A DNA stretch of 40,643 bases from an uncultured Oscillospiraceae bacterium (GCA_900545625.1 UQZS01000011.1:1-40643), one strand, 5' to 3'. Shown: positions 1 through 9,710, numbered from the stretch's first letter. Notes: generated by a model not told the origin, from the sequence alone. Numbers and translations: made by a program.

Positions 1-2531
1 CGCTGGGGGCGGAAAGCCTGCGGGAGACGCTCCGGGAAAACGCGGCTTTTCACCCGCTTTGGGAAGCGGGGCGCATCCGGATCGCGGAGGTGTCGGCGCA
101 GACGCACGAGCAGCTTTCCACGCTGCTCGCCTTTTCGGCTTGCAGCTTTGACCTTTTATCCCCGCTCTCAAAGCAGCAATTCCCCGAAAACGCCCCGCTT
201 GTGCGCGCCGCCGTGCATTTCACAAAGCCTGAAAAACGGGAGAACGGCGTGGAAAACGGCGGGTATCGGATCGCGCAAAAGCCCCGCCTGCCGTGGTGCT
301 GGGTGCTTTCAAATCCGACCTTCGGGACGCTTGTGGGCGACGGCGCTTTGGGGACGACCTTTGCTATGAACGCGCGGCTCAACCGCTTAACGGAATTTCC
401 GAACGACCCGATGCGCGATTTCCCCGGCGAACGGCTGTTCCTGCGCACGGCGGATGGAAAGATCTATGACCTTTTACGAAACGCCGCGGCGTTCTTTTGC
501 GGCGGCCGGGCAGTATTTGAAACGGATGTGCGCGCGCTGCATATCCGCGTAACGGTGCGCGTCCCCGCACGCGGTATGCGCAAAGAGACGGAAGTGCTGC
601 TCGAAAACCGCAGCGATGTGCCGACACACGCCGCCGTATGTTACTATACCCGCCCCGCGCTTTGCGAGGAAGCAGCCCCTTCGCCGTTTCTGCGCGCCGC
701 GTTTCAAGACGGCGCACTGCTGGTGCGCAATCCCGCGGCTGAGGATTTTCCGGGCGTTCTGTGCCTGTGCGCCGTTCGGTCGGAACCGGAAAAATATTCC
801 CGGCTCGAACCCGCAAAATCGGAAGAAGGCTTCCGATTGGATAAGGATGTGTTTTACACCGTATCGGACGAAGCGTTTTTCGGCGGCGGCTGGGACGCGG
901 GCGGCAGCCTGCCCGAAGCGACACCCTGCGCGGCGCTCGGCAAGACGGTCGAGATCGCTGCGCACGCGCACGCACAAGTGCGCTTTCACCTGACCTTTGC
1001 GCGCCGTGCCGCATCCGCCGTTACGCTTGCAAAGGCGTGCCTGCCGGCATCCTTGCCGCAGGATCGCGTGCAGCTTTGCTCAAACGACCGGCATTTGGAT
1101 GACCTGTATAACCTGTTTTTGGTGCGGCAGACGGAAAACGGGCGGCTGTTTGCGCGCGCAGGCTTTTATCAGGCGGGCGGGGCGTGGGGATTTCGTGACC
1201 AACTGCAGGACGCGGCATCGCTTTTGCCTTTGCGTCCCGCGCTTTTGCGCCGCCAGCTTCTGCGGTGCGCTGCCGCGCAGTTTTCAGAGGGCGACGTGCT
1301 GCACTGGTGGCACGTGCTGCCGAACGGTACCGTGCGCGGGGTGCGCACGCGCTGCAGCGACGATCTGTTATGGCTGCCGCTTTTCCTCGCAAAATATGTG
1401 CTTTCCACGGGTAACCGCTCGATCTTGTCCGTCGAAGTCCCGTACCGGGAAGCGCCTGTGCTTCGCGGAAACGAGGAGGAACGCTATTTTGAAGTCAAAC
1501 GCACGACCGCGCGCAGCAGCGTGCTCGACCACGCCGTGCGCGCCGTGCGATACGCGCTTGAAAAAAAGGGCGACCACGGCCTGATGCTTATGGGCACGGG
1601 CGACTGGAACGACAGCTTCAACCGCGTCGGCAGAGAGGGAAAGGGCGAGAGCGTCTGGCTTTCGCAGTTCGCCGTCGTTGTGCTCGAAGCTTTTGCCGCG
1701 CTTTTGGAAAACGAGCCCGAGCAAACCGAGTTCCGCACGTTCTGCCTTTCCGAAGCTAAAGTCTTGCGCGAAGCGATCGAGACCCACGCCTATGCGGACG
1801 ACCGGTATTTGCGCGCGTTTTATGACGACGGCGGCAAAATGGGCGCGGCGGGGAATGCGGCGTGTGCCGTGGACTGCTTAACGCAGAGCTTCGCCGTGTT
1901 TGCGCGGCTTGACAAAGCGCGTACCGAGACGGCGCTTCGCACCGCGTTTTCGGCATTGTTCGACGAAGAAAACGGCATCCTGCGCCTGTTTTCACCGCCC
2001 TTTTCCGACACACAGCCGCAGGCGGGCTACGTTTCGGCATATCCGCCGGGTGTGCGCGAAAACGGCGGGCAGTATACGCACGCCGCCGTGTGGTTCTGCC
2101 GCGCGCTTTTGGAAGCCGGTATGTACGATGAGGGGATGCGGGTGCTGCGTGCGCTCAACCCGCTTGTAAAATACGAGACGGAAGAAACGGCGCGCCGCTA
2201 TAAAACCGAGCCGTACTTCCTTTGCGGCGATGTGTACGGCGACGCGAGCCCCGGGCGCGGCGGCTGGAGTTTGTACACGGGCGCGGCGGGGCAGCTGTTT
2301 GCGCTGGTGACCGAGGTGATCTTGGGGCTTCATATGCAGGACGGGCGGCTTTTCTTTACACCCGCCGAGATCCCGCAAATGGGCGCGTTCTCCTATACGC
2401 TTATACTCGACGGCGCTGAAATTTCGGTCGAGGTCGCCGCCGCCCCGCGGGAGGGCTTGGTGCTTATCGACGGCAGCCCCGCCGCCGCGCTCCTCCCGGA
2501 CGGCAAAAACCACCGCATAAAAATCCGGTAA
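1..2531 (+). CDS. GH94 family glycoside phosphorylase-like protein (5' end outside window)
   Basis: The frame is open from the left edge (first full codon at 3), so the start lies upstream and about 842 residues are visible. GH94 enzymes phosphorolyse or build beta-glucosidic bonds in oligosaccharides. Visible family features, in order: an N-terminal beta-sandwich-like part (roughly 300-1000), FRDQLQDAASLL near 1190, the catalytic-loop motif MGTGDWNDSFN near 1593-1620, whose DWND Asp is the general acid in characterised members, then NGGQYTHAAVW and GRGGWSLYTGAAGQLF near the C-terminus. The glycine usual after DWND (DWNDG) is a serine here. The substrate cannot be assigned. It could be a stand-alone beta-glucan phosphorylase or the C-terminal part of a much longer cyclic beta-1,2-glucan synthase-like protein; the missing 5' part would decide. 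An in-frame GTG at 90 exists, but nothing suggests it is the true start. Confidence 0.85.
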   Translation, partial: LGAESLRETLRENAAFHPLWEAGRIRIAEVSAQTHEQLSTLLAFSACSFDLLSPLSKQQFPENAPLVRAAVHFTKPEKRENGVENGGYRIAQKPRLPWCWVLSNPTFGTLVGDGALGTTFAMNARLNRLTEFPNDPMRDFPGERLFLRTADGKIYDLLRNAAAFFCGGRAVFETDVRALHIRVTVRVPARGMRKETEVLLENRSDVPTHAAVCYYTRPALCEEAAPSPFLRAAFQDGALLVRNPAAEDFPGVLCLCAVRSEPEKYSRLEPAKSEEGFRLDKDVFYTVSDEAFFGGGWDAGGSLPEATPCAALGKTVEIAAHAHAQVRFHLTFARRAASAVTLAKACLPASLPQDRVQLCSNDRHLDDLYNLFLVRQTENGRLFARAGFYQAGGAWGFRDQLQDAASLLPLRPALLRRQLLRCAAAQFSEGDVLHWWHVLPNGTVRGVRTRCSDDLLWLPLFLAKYVLSTGNRSILSVEVPYREAPVLRGNEEERYFEVKRTTARSSVLDHAVRAVRYALEKKGDHGLMLMGTGDWNDSFNRVGREGKGESVWLSQFAVVVLEAFAALLENEPEQTEFRTFCLSEAKVLREAIETHAYADDRYLRAFYDDGGKMGAAGNAACAVDCLTQSFAVFARLDKARTETALRTAFSALFDEENGILRLFSPPFSDTQPQAGYVSAYPPGVRENGGQYTHAAVWFCRALLEAGMYDEGMRVLRALNPLVKYETEETARRYKTEPYFLCGDVYGDASPGRGGWSLYTGAAGQLFALVTEVILGLHMQDGRLFFTPAEIPQMGAFSYTLILDGAEISVEVAAAPREGLVLIDGSPAAALLPDGKNHRIKIR

Positions 2532-2619
2532 ACTATGGAAATACGCACGCAAGTGTGCTACAATAAACTTTGTATCGGCAAAATGCCCTGCCGGACGAGA
2601 AGAAAGGATGTAGCTCTGT

Positions 2620-3909
2620 ATGCAGACGGAACCGAAGATCATCCAAATCGGCGAAAAGATCCGATTGCTGGAGGTGCGCTCGGCGCGCCCGAAAACCACC
2701 TGTATCTCCCTTTTGCTTTTGACGCCTATGCATCAAAATCCGGCGGAAACGACGGTGCTCGCCTCATACCTCGCGCATTCGTGCGCGCGCTGCCCGACGC
2801 TCTCAAAGCTCAACGCACGGCTGGAATCGCTGTACGGCGCGCTGCTTTCGGGTGAGATCTCGCGCTTAGGCGAAGCGTACTGCCTGCGGCTTTCCGTGGA
2901 TTGCCTGAACGATGCACTTGCGTACGACGGACAAGCGGTCAGCTGCGACGCGCTGGAGCTGCTTTTGGATCTGCTGCTGGAGCCTAAAATGCAGGACGGC
3001 AGGTTCGACGAAGCGCAGCTGCGCACCGAGGTGCGCCTGTGCGCCGAAGACCTTGAAAGCGAGCAGAACGACAAACGCGCGTGGGCGCTCATGCGGATGC
3101 TCGAGACCATGTGCGCCGACGAGCCCTATGGTTACCCGCACGAAGCGCTTCTCACGGGCGTGCGCGCCGTAACGCCGGGAAGCATGTACCGCGCATGGCG
3201 CGAGCTTTTAAAGACGGCACACATCACGGTGCAGGTGACGGGCGATGTGGCGCTTGAACCGCTTGAAGCGGTGCTTCGCACGCGCCTCGGCGCACTTACC
3301 GACCGCGCGCCCGCAGAGCTTTCGACCGTGTTTGTCGAAAGGTGCGACGACGTGACCGAATTGACCGAGGAGCAGGACGTCAACCAAAGCAAGCTGGTTT
3401 TGGGCTTCCGCACCGGCATGTGCGACCGCAACGACGATTTTTATGCGCGCCGCGTGATGGCGGATCTGTTCGGCGGCGGCCCGTATTCGCGGCTGTTTAT
3501 GAATGTGCGTGAGAAGTTAAGCCTTTGCTATTACTGTTCGGCGCGTCTGCAGCGGCAAAAAGGGCTGCTCGTCGTGCAAAGCGGCATCGAGCGCAAGAAC
3601 CGCGACGTAACGTTCCGTGAGATCCTGCGGCAGCTGAAGGTCTTGCAGACGGGCGAATTTTCGGACGAGGAGCTGACCGCTTCGAAAAAGGCGCTGTGCG
3701 ATGCGTTCGCCGGTGTGGGCGACACGCCCGAGGGCTTAGACGTGTATTACGCGCAGTTTGCCGACGGCGACATCACGACGCCCGAAGCGCTCACGGCGGG
3801 TCTTTCGGCCGTCACGCGCGAGGATGTGGTACGCGCCGCCAAGGCGCTGACGCTTGACACGGTCTACTTGCTTGCGGGCAACGATGAGGAGGAAGCGGAA
3901 CATGCGTGA
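2620..3909 (+). CDS. yfmF: M16 peptidase-family protein YfmF (non-catalytic partner)
   Basis: A 429-residue M16-fold protein. The ATG at 2620 follows the purine-rich stretch AGAAAGGATG at a workable distance. No HxxEH zinc motif is present where M16 enzymes carry it (roughly residues 40-80), which fits the inactive partner of a two-subunit M16 pair. The next gene has the motif and overlaps this one by 8 bp, so the two are translationally coupled and probably form a heterodimer. In Bacillus the pair is linked to the 5-aminopentanol modification of elongation factor P; that link is family knowledge and nothing in this window tests it. The recognisable C-terminal stretch includes FGGGPYSRLFMNVREKLSL near residue 285, typical of the second M16 domain. 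Confidence 0.85.
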   Translation: MQTEPKIIQIGEKIRLLEVRSARPKTTCISLLLLTPMHQNPAETTVLASYLAHSCARCPTLSKLNARLESLYGALLSGEISRLGEAYCLRLSVDCLNDALAYDGQAVSCDALELLLDLLLEPKMQDGRFDEAQLRTEVRLCAEDLESEQNDKRAWALMRMLETMCADEPYGYPHEALLTGVRAVTPGSMYRAWRELLKTAHITVQVTGDVALEPLEAVLRTRLGALTDRAPAELSTVFVERCDDVTELTEEQDVNQSKLVLGFRTGMCDRNDDFYARRVMADLFGGGPYSRLFMNVREKLSLCYYCSARLQRQKGLLVVQSGIERKNRDVTFREILRQLKVLQTGEFSDEELTASKKALCDAFAGVGDTPEGLDVYYAQFADGDITTPEALTAGLSAVTREDVVRAAKALTLDTVYLLAGNDEEEAEHA

Positions 3910-5191
3910 AGTGAAAAACGAACGGCTTTCGGAAAGCTATTTTGAGATCGACCACCCCTCCGGCTTGAAAATCTTAGTGTACCCGAAAACGGGCTACAAA
4001 TCGGCGTATGCCGTGTTCGGGACGCGCTACGGCTCGATCGACACGCAGTTCCGTCTGCCCGAGGACAAAGAATTTACGGCCGTGCCCGAGGGCATTGCGC
4101 ATTTCCTCGAACACAAGCTGTTTGAAAGCGAGGAACTGGACGCCTTCCAGCGCTATGCCGAAACGGGCGCAAGCGCGAACGCCTACACCTCGTTTGACAA
4201 GACCTGCTATCTGTTTTCGTGCACGGGGAATTTCAAGGCGTCGCTGGAAATTTTGCTCGACTTCGTCATGCACCCGTATTTCACTGCCGCGACCGTGCAG
4301 AAAGAACAGGGCATCATTGGGCAGGAGATCCGCATGTGCCGCGACGAGCCCGGCTGGGAGGCGCTGTTCCAGCTGCTGCGCGCCATGTATAAAAACCATC
4401 CTGTGCGCATTGACATCGCGGGGACCGAAGAATCCATTTCCCATATCACCGCCGACCTGTTGTACAAATGCTACCACACGTTTTACAACCTCTCGAACAT
4501 GGTGCTTTGCGTCGCGGGCGGCGTGACCGTCGAGGATGTGCTCGAAGTCGCCGACCGGCTGCTGCCCGTACAAAAGCCTGTCAAAATCGAACGCAAATTC
4601 CACGAAGAGCCGCGCGGGGTGAACACACCGTACGTGGAGGAGACGCTCGCCGTCGCGGCGCCGATCTTTTCGCTCGGCTTCAAGGAGTCGATCACGACGC
4701 CCGAGCGTACGCTTCGCGAGATCCTGCTTTCGCGCATCGTGCTCGAAGCGGTCTGCGGCAAGACCACGCCGTTTTATACCGAGCTTTTGGAGGCGGGGCT
4801 TATCAACACCTCGTTCGACTATGAATATTTCTGCGGCTACGGCTACGCCGCAACCATCTTCACCGGCGAATCCCCCGACGCAAAGGAAGTCCAAACCCGC
4901 CTGATCGCGCGTATCCGGGACTTACAGGAAACGGGCATCGGCGAAGCGGATTTCGAACGTATCCGCAAAAAGCTCTACGGGCGCGCCGTGATGGCGTTCA
5001 ACGACATCGACGGCATTGCGAACGCCATGGTCGCCGCGCACTTCTGCGGCGAGGGGCTGTTTGACGAGGTGGAAACACTCGGCGCACTTACGCTTGACGA
5101 AGCGAACGAACGCCTGCGCAGGAGTATCGACACGACCTCGGCGGCGCTGGCTGTCATTTTGCCGAAAGGAGAGGACGTATGCAATTCCTGA
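3902..5191 (+). CDS. yfmH: M16 zinc peptidase YfmH
   Basis: A 429-residue M16 metallopeptidase. It carries the inverted zinc motif HFLEH at residues 67-71 and the downstream zinc-ligand glutamate in GIIGQEIRM (E142), so it should be the active subunit of the YfmF/YfmH pair. The ATG at 3902 was chosen because it begins right at the protein's conserved N-terminus and overlaps the yfmF stop (ATGCGTGA); the upstream in-frame extension to 3854 lies inside yfmF. Its 3' end overlaps lgt by 13 bp. Role by family: processing connected with EF-P modification, or another cytosolic peptide-processing step. Confidence 0.88.
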   Translation: MREVKNERLSESYFEIDHPSGLKILVYPKTGYKSAYAVFGTRYGSIDTQFRLPEDKEFTAVPEGIAHFLEHKLFESEELDAFQRYAETGASANAYTSFDKTCYLFSCTGNFKASLEILLDFVMHPYFTAATVQKEQGIIGQEIRMCRDEPGWEALFQLLRAMYKNHPVRIDIAGTEESISHITADLLYKCYHTFYNLSNMVLCVAGGVTVEDVLEVADRLLPVQKPVKIERKFHEEPRGVNTPYVEETLAVAAPIFSLGFKESITTPERTLREILLSRIVLEAVCGKTTPFYTELLEAGLINTSFDYEYFCGYGYAATIFTGESPDAKEVQTRLIARIRDLQETGIGEADFERIRKKLYGRAVMAFNDIDGIANAMVAAHFCGEGLFDEVETLGALTLDEANERLRRSIDTTSAALAVILPKGEDVCNS

Positions 5192-6228
5192 CCGACGGCG
5201 TGGAGGTCACCTTTCAGGGGATCGACCACGTATTCACCGTGTATTCCACCTTTGTGGAGTTTACTTTGTTCGGCCACGCGGTCAGCATCAAGTTTTACGG
5301 GCTGATCATCGCGTTCGGCTTTTTGCTCGCCGTGCTGTTCGGCGGGCGGATGGCGTACAAATGGAAGCTCGATTTGAACAAAATGCTCGACGTTCTGCTG
5401 TTCGGCACCATCGGCGGTATCGTCGGCGCGCGGCTTTATTACGTCGCATTCGAGTGGGATTATTACAGCCACCACCTTTCCGAGATCCCGCAGATCTGGG
5501 AAGGGGGGCTTGCCATCTACGGCGGGCTTATCGGCGCGATCATCGCCGCGTTCTTCACCTGCCGCCGCAACGGGCTCAATTTCTTAAAGCTGTTAGACCT
5601 TGCGGGCATGAGCTTTCTCATCGGACAGGGCATCGGGCGCTGGGGCAACTTTGCGAATCAGGAGGCGTTCGGCACGAACACCACAGGGTTTTTAGGGATG
5701 TCCAGCGAAAAGGTGACGCACTATATCGAGACGCATCAGGCGGAGTTCGCTGCGCGCGGCATCACGATGGATCCGAATATCCCCGTGCACCCGACGTTTT
5801 TGTATGAATCGCTTTGGTGCATAGCGAGCTTTTTCATTTTGTACCTCGTCTGCAAAAAGGCATATAAATTCAGCGGCCAGCTCATCCTCGGCTACGGCAT
5901 TTTGTACGGCGCGGAGCGCGCCGTGGTGGAGGGCCTGCGCACGGACAGCCTTTACATAGGCGACACGACCCTGCGCGTCTCCCAGGTACTCTCGATGCTG
6001 TTGGTGCTCGTGTGTTTATGTATTATGATCGCAAAGCTTGTTAAGCTCAAAAAGCACCCCGTGCCGTTCTCGCCCGTGGAGGTCGTCCCCGAACGGGCGG
6101 AAAGCGAAACCAAAGAAAAGAAGCCGTCGCGCAAAGCGCTTCGTGCCGAGGCGCGCGCGGCAAAGGCAAAAATGCTCGAAAAACAGGAAGGGAAGGATCC
6201 GGACGATGGCGAAGATTCTGGACGGTAA
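5179..6228 (+). CDS. lgt: Prolipoprotein diacylglyceryl transferase
   Basis: A 349-residue polytopic membrane enzyme that transfers diacylglycerol from phosphatidylglycerol to the lipobox cysteine of prolipoproteins. The Lgt signature is clear at residues 150-165 (GQGIGRWGNFANQEAFG region), and hydrophobic segments lie around 38-58, 73-92, 108-128, 205-225 and 270-288. The ATG at 5179 is preceded by GAAAGGAGAGG. The last about 55 residues form a Lys/Arg/Glu-rich cytoplasmic tail (KEKKPSRKALRAEARAAKAK) longer than the usual Lgt end, a feature common in clostridial homologues. It overlaps yfmH by 13 bp and folD by 23 bp. A substrate for it is visible in this window: the BMP lipoprotein at 19368. 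Confidence 0.95.
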   Translation: MQFLTDGVEVTFQGIDHVFTVYSTFVEFTLFGHAVSIKFYGLIIAFGFLLAVLFGGRMAYKWKLDLNKMLDVLLFGTIGGIVGARLYYVAFEWDYYSHHLSEIPQIWEGGLAIYGGLIGAIIAAFFTCRRNGLNFLKLLDLAGMSFLIGQGIGRWGNFANQEAFGTNTTGFLGMSSEKVTHYIETHQAEFAARGITMDPNIPVHPTFLYESLWCIASFFILYLVCKKAYKFSGQLILGYGILYGAERAVVEGLRTDSLYIGDTTLRVSQVLSMLLVLVCLCIMIAKLVKLKKHPVPFSPVEVVPERAESETKEKKPSRKALRAEARAAKAKMLEKQEGKDPDDGEDSGR

Positions 6229-7060
6229 AGCCGTTTCCGCGCATGTGCGCGAACAGGTGAAGGCAGAGGTAGAAGCCCTTCAAAAACAGGGGGTCTCCGT
6301 GGGGCTCGCGGTCATCATCGTCGGCGACGATCCCGCCTCGCGCACCTATGTGAACAATAAGAAAAAAGCGTGTGCCGCCGCGGGGATCCGTTCCGAAGAA
6401 TACGCCCTGCCCGCTAATACCACGCAGGAAGCGCTTTTGGCGCTCGTCGAAACCCTCAATAAAAAGCCGGAGGTCAACGGCATCCTCTGCCAGCTCCCGC
6501 TGCCCGCGCATTTGGACGAAAAAGCAGTCATCGCCGCCATCGCGCCTGAAAAGGATGTAGACGCGTTCCACGCAGTCAACGTCGGGCACATTATGATCGG
6601 CGACTATGCGTTTTTGCCGTGCACGCCCGCGGGGATCATGGAAATGCTGCGGTATTATGACATCGACATCGCAGGCAAAAACTGCGTTGTCATCGGCCGC
6701 AGCAACATCGTCGGCAAGCCCATGGCAATGCTGCTCTTGCAGCAGAACGGAACTGTGACGATCTGCCACTCCAAGACGCGCGACCTCGCCGCGCACACCC
6801 GCAACGCCGATATCCTCGTGGCGGCGGTGGGCATCCCGCATTTTGTGACTGCCGACATGGTCAAGGACGGCGCGGTGGTCATCGACGTCGGCATGGACCG
6901 CGACGAAAACGGCAAGCTGTGCGGCGACGTGGATTTCGGCGCCGTCGAGCCGAAAGCATCCTACATAACGCCCGTTCCCGGCGGCGTGGGACCGATGACG
7001 ATCGCAACGCTCTTAAAAAACACCGTCACCGCCGCGAAGCAGCAAAACGGGCTTTTGTAA
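6206..7060 (+). CDS. folD: Bifunctional methylenetetrahydrofolate dehydrogenase / methenyl-THF cyclohydrolase
   Basis: A 284-residue FolD of normal length, interconverting 5,10-methylene-, 5,10-methenyl- and 10-formyl-tetrahydrofolate. The catalytic YVNNK motif is at residues 48-52, LPLPAHLDE near 97-105, KDVDAFH near 116-122, the nucleotide-binding GRSNIVGKPMA near 164-174, and PVPGGVGPMT near the C-terminus. The start is the ATG at 6206 (MAKILDGKAV, the conserved N-terminus), which overlaps lgt by 23 bp; the frame stays open further upstream only because it runs inside lgt. A GGAAGGATC sequence lies just upstream. It is the last gene of the yfmF-yfmH-lgt-folD run and is followed by a palindromic repeat and a terminator-like hairpin. 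Confidence 0.96.
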   Translation: MAKILDGKAVSAHVREQVKAEVEALQKQGVSVGLAVIIVGDDPASRTYVNNKKKACAAAGIRSEEYALPANTTQEALLALVETLNKKPEVNGILCQLPLPAHLDEKAVIAAIAPEKDVDAFHAVNVGHIMIGDYAFLPCTPAGIMEMLRYYDIDIAGKNCVVIGRSNIVGKPMAMLLLQQNGTVTICHSKTRDLAAHTRNADILVAAVGIPHFVTADMVKDGAVVIDVGMDRDENGKLCGDVDFGAVEPKASYITPVPGGVGPMTIATLLKNTVTAAKQQNGLL

Positions 7061-7077
7061 AAAGAAAATAACCCAAA

Positions 7078-7124
7078 ACCGGGGACGGTTCCGTGTCTCA
7101 AAAAGACATAGAACCGTCCCCGGT
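7078..7124. repeat. GGGGACGG palindromic repeat, copy 1
   Basis: Two 21-nt arms (7078-7098 and 7104-7124) are inverted copies differing at two positions, with a 5-nt loop. Each arm begins ACCGGGGACGGTTC. The same core recurs in the longer palindrome at 11181-11245. It starts 18 bp after the folD stop. Such GGGGACGGTTC palindromes are, from memory, common dispersed repeats in clostridial genomes, sometimes found near Y1-type (REP-associated) transposases; none is seen here. Confidence 0.8.
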
Positions 7125-7151
7125 CTACACAAGCGGTTTTACTTATACCAA

Positions 7152-7182
7152 GAGCAGAGCCGATTTGAAATCGGCTCTGCTC
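7152..7182. terminator. Perfect 15-bp hairpin between convergent genes
   Basis: The arms 7152-7166 and 7168-7182 (GAGCAGAGCCGATTT and its exact complement) are separated by one base. On the plus strand a T-rich stretch (ATAATGTTTTTATTC) follows after a few bases, so it can end folD transcription. On the minus strand no clear T-run follows, so its use for the WG-repeat gene is less certain. Confidence 0.7.
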
Positions 7183-7214
7183 ATAATGTTTTTATTCATT
7201 TCAATATGCTTGCT

Positions 7215-9617
7215 TTACCATGTTTCCTTGTCGTACGCATCCCATGGAGGACTCGTCCAACCAGTTGTTCCGGGTTTATAATAGAACACATCCCACATGC
7301 AATTTAGTTTTTCCCATGCATAATCTTCCAAAGACGGGGCGTTGCCCTCAAAATAAATGGATTCAAAATGGGAAAAGTCAAACGATCTATCTCGAATACT
7401 GATCACACTGGCTGGAATGGTGACAGAGGTTAAATCGAAACGCTCCGAAAACGCTGTTCCCCCAATAACTGTTACGCGCTTACCATCGATTGTTGCCGGA
7501 ATAACAACATCGCCGCCACTGCCTTTATATCTCGTAATCGTAATTTCTTGCCCCGTAAAGCTGTAATCATAATCAGCCGTAGAGCCGGTTCCGCTGTGTG
7601 CGGTGTCTGAATCCACAAGTTCTTCCCCTTCCCCGTGCCCGTGGCCAAGCATCCAGGCGTTGCATATATCACACCAAGTACAGTCACAGGTTTCCCCGTC
7701 AGTTAATGTCCGACCGCAACGAGGACAAGTCGAGTCTGGATCGTTTGTTTCATTATCACCTCGTCCATCATCATATATTCCACCATGTCTGCTGTCAAAT
7801 GTTATTGTCCCGACCGGATTATATGGCATATCTGAACTTGTAATGCTGACTGTAATTGAATTTTGATTAAAAGTTAACGTTCCAATTACTATATATTGTC
7901 CATTTTCGTATGTAAAATCAGCCGTGTTTCCATTAAGTGTTGTTTCGCAGGATATTTCATACTTATGCAAACGAATAAGCCAAAAAGAAAAATTATTATT
8001 GCTTAATTTTTCAATACCCAATTCTGTTTCATAAGCAGCAACATAGGTACTATCATAATTTTGACCGGCGATATGCCACATGCCAACGTAATCATCAATA
8101 TTGATTGCAGTTGCACTGGTATCTGTTGAACTGCTTGTTGTGGGAACATCCGAAGTTGTAGTGCTTGAAGGATCATTTGAAGTGGGTTCGTTAATTTTTA
8201 AAATACCCCACTTTTTTCCTTGTCTCACCCACGCAAGTCCTTCGCTAAACTCTCGTGTTTCATCATATATCATTGGTACAGCCACATTGCCGTTTTTATC
8301 AATATAGCCGTACTTTTTACCTTTTTTTACATCTGCAAATCCCTCACTGAATTCTCCCCATCCGAGGTCATATTCAGACGGCACAACTTCTTTTCCGGTT
8401 TTATCTATATAATTCCGTTTTCCGTCCTTTTCCACTCGAGCAAGCCCGTCGCTGAAGCTATCAACAGAATCATATATGAGCGGTACTACTTCCTTGCCGG
8501 TTTGATCTACAAAGCCGTATTTACCGTCTTTTTTCACCTGTGCAAGCCCTTCGCTGAAATCCTGAACATAATCGTATATAGGTGGCACAACCTCCCGGCC
8601 GGTTTGATCGACAAATCCATGTTTACCATCTTTGTACACCTCCACAAAGCCTTCTTTAAAGCCAGTCACATTGGTATATTGCGTTAGCAGTTCCTTTGTG
8701 TTCTTTATGTCACAAGTTTTGTCGATTATATACCAAATATTATTTCCGTAACCTACCACCGCGAGTCCATCACTAAAATCTATTGCGGAAGTAAAATTTA
8801 ACGGTATGACTATATTTCCGGTTTTATCAATATAACCATATCGGCCGTCTTTTTGCACATAAGCAAGTCCTTCGTTGAAATCACCTGCACTACGATATAT
8901 AAACGGCACAACTTCTTTGCCGGTACTGTCCACAAAACCATATTTATCGTCCTTTTCAACCCGGGCAAGTCCTTCGTTGAAACCATAGATTCTATCATAT
9001 GTGGGCGGTATTACCTCTTTGCCAGTAGCGTCTGCCAAGCCATATTTATCGTCTTTTTCAACCTGAATAAACCCATTGCTGAAAGAATACCCGACATTAT
9101 CATAACCTTTCAGTTGGGCTTTTACATTTCCAGTTTTGTCGATAATATGCCAAGTACAATCATCTTTAGAATAAGCCACCGCAACCCCGTCGCTAAAGCT
9201 ACCTGCCGAGTAATATATCGGAGGCACAACTTCCTTACCGTTTTGATCAACATAACCGTACTTCTTATCTTTTTCAACTACTGCAAACCCTTCGCTGAAA
9301 CTACTCACATTGTCGTATTTCAATGTAGGTTCAACTACCACTGAAATTGAATCGGAAACAAATCTGTTTTTATTTTGATTATCTACAATGACTACGATTC
9401 CTGTTGTAAGGATCGCAGCAGCTAACACTCCTGCAATGATTTTTGACGCTGTTGTTCTGAAAACCCTGCGAAAAACAACGGAGAACTTTTTTAAAAAATC
9501 CTTGCCTTGGTGTGAATGTACAGCTACTGGTTCAATTCCTTGGTGCTGTTTTTCGCCGCATTTTTTGCAAAACACAGCATCTTCGCTTATTGGACAACCA
9601 CATTTTTTACAGTACAT
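7215..9617 (-). CDS. Zinc-ribbon, membrane-anchored WG-repeat protein with BspA-like C-terminus
   Basis: An 800-residue mosaic protein. Order of parts: a zinc ribbon (C3, C6, C17, C20); one membrane segment at about 59-78; a long array of WG-type repeats from about 90 to 485, each about 45-50 residues with cores such as KYGFVDQTGKEVVP; a Ser/Thr-rich linker at about 485-515; a small beta-rich domain opening VGMWHIAG; a second cysteine cluster (CPRCG and CDCTWCDIC) near 645-668; and a BspA-like leucine-rich repeat end containing GGTAFSERFDLTSVTIPASV. The ATG at 9617 is preferred over the TTG at 9626 because the GGGGA ribosome site lies 10 nt before the ATG but touches the TTG. The function is unknown: WG repeats are probable protein or ligand-binding propellers or solenoids, and orientation suggests that the repeats face outward. 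Base composition is clearly more AT-rich than neighbouring core genes, suggesting transfer. Confidence 0.85.
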   Translation of the reverse strand: MYCKKCGCPISEDAVFCKKCGEKQHQGIEPVAVHSHQGKDFLKKFSVVFRRVFRTTASKIIAGVLAAAILTTGIVVIVDNQNKNRFVSDSISVVVEPTLKYDNVSSFSEGFAVVEKDKKYGYVDQNGKEVVPPIYYSAGSFSDGVAVAYSKDDCTWHIIDKTGNVKAQLKGYDNVGYSFSNGFIQVEKDDKYGLADATGKEVIPPTYDRIYGFNEGLARVEKDDKYGFVDSTGKEVVPFIYRSAGDFNEGLAYVQKDGRYGYIDKTGNIVIPLNFTSAIDFSDGLAVVGYGNNIWYIIDKTCDIKNTKELLTQYTNVTGFKEGFVEVYKDGKHGFVDQTGREVVPPIYDYVQDFSEGLAQVKKDGKYGFVDQTGKEVVPLIYDSVDSFSDGLARVEKDGKRNYIDKTGKEVVPSEYDLGWGEFSEGFADVKKGKKYGYIDKNGNVAVPMIYDETREFSEGLAWVRQGKKWGILKINEPTSNDPSSTTTSDVPTTSSSTDTSATAINIDDYVGMWHIAGQNYDSTYVAAYETELGIEKLSNNNFSFWLIRLHKYEISCETTLNGNTADFTYENGQYIVIGTLTFNQNSITVSITSSDMPYNPVGTITFDSRHGGIYDDGRGDNETNDPDSTCPRCGRTLTDGETCDCTWCDICNAWMLGHGHGEGEELVDSDTAHSGTGSTADYDYSFTGQEITITRYKGSGGDVVIPATIDGKRVTVIGGTAFSERFDLTSVTIPASVISIRDRSFDFSHFESIYFEGNAPSLEDYAWEKLNCMWDVFYYKPGTTGWTSPPWDAYDKETW

Positions 9618-9710
9618 AATCTTCAATCCCCACAGAACTGTAAATACAGACTGAATAACCTATCAAAGCTGTATTTAACTCTTTTTGAAATTATTATAAC
9701 GCCAGCTTTT

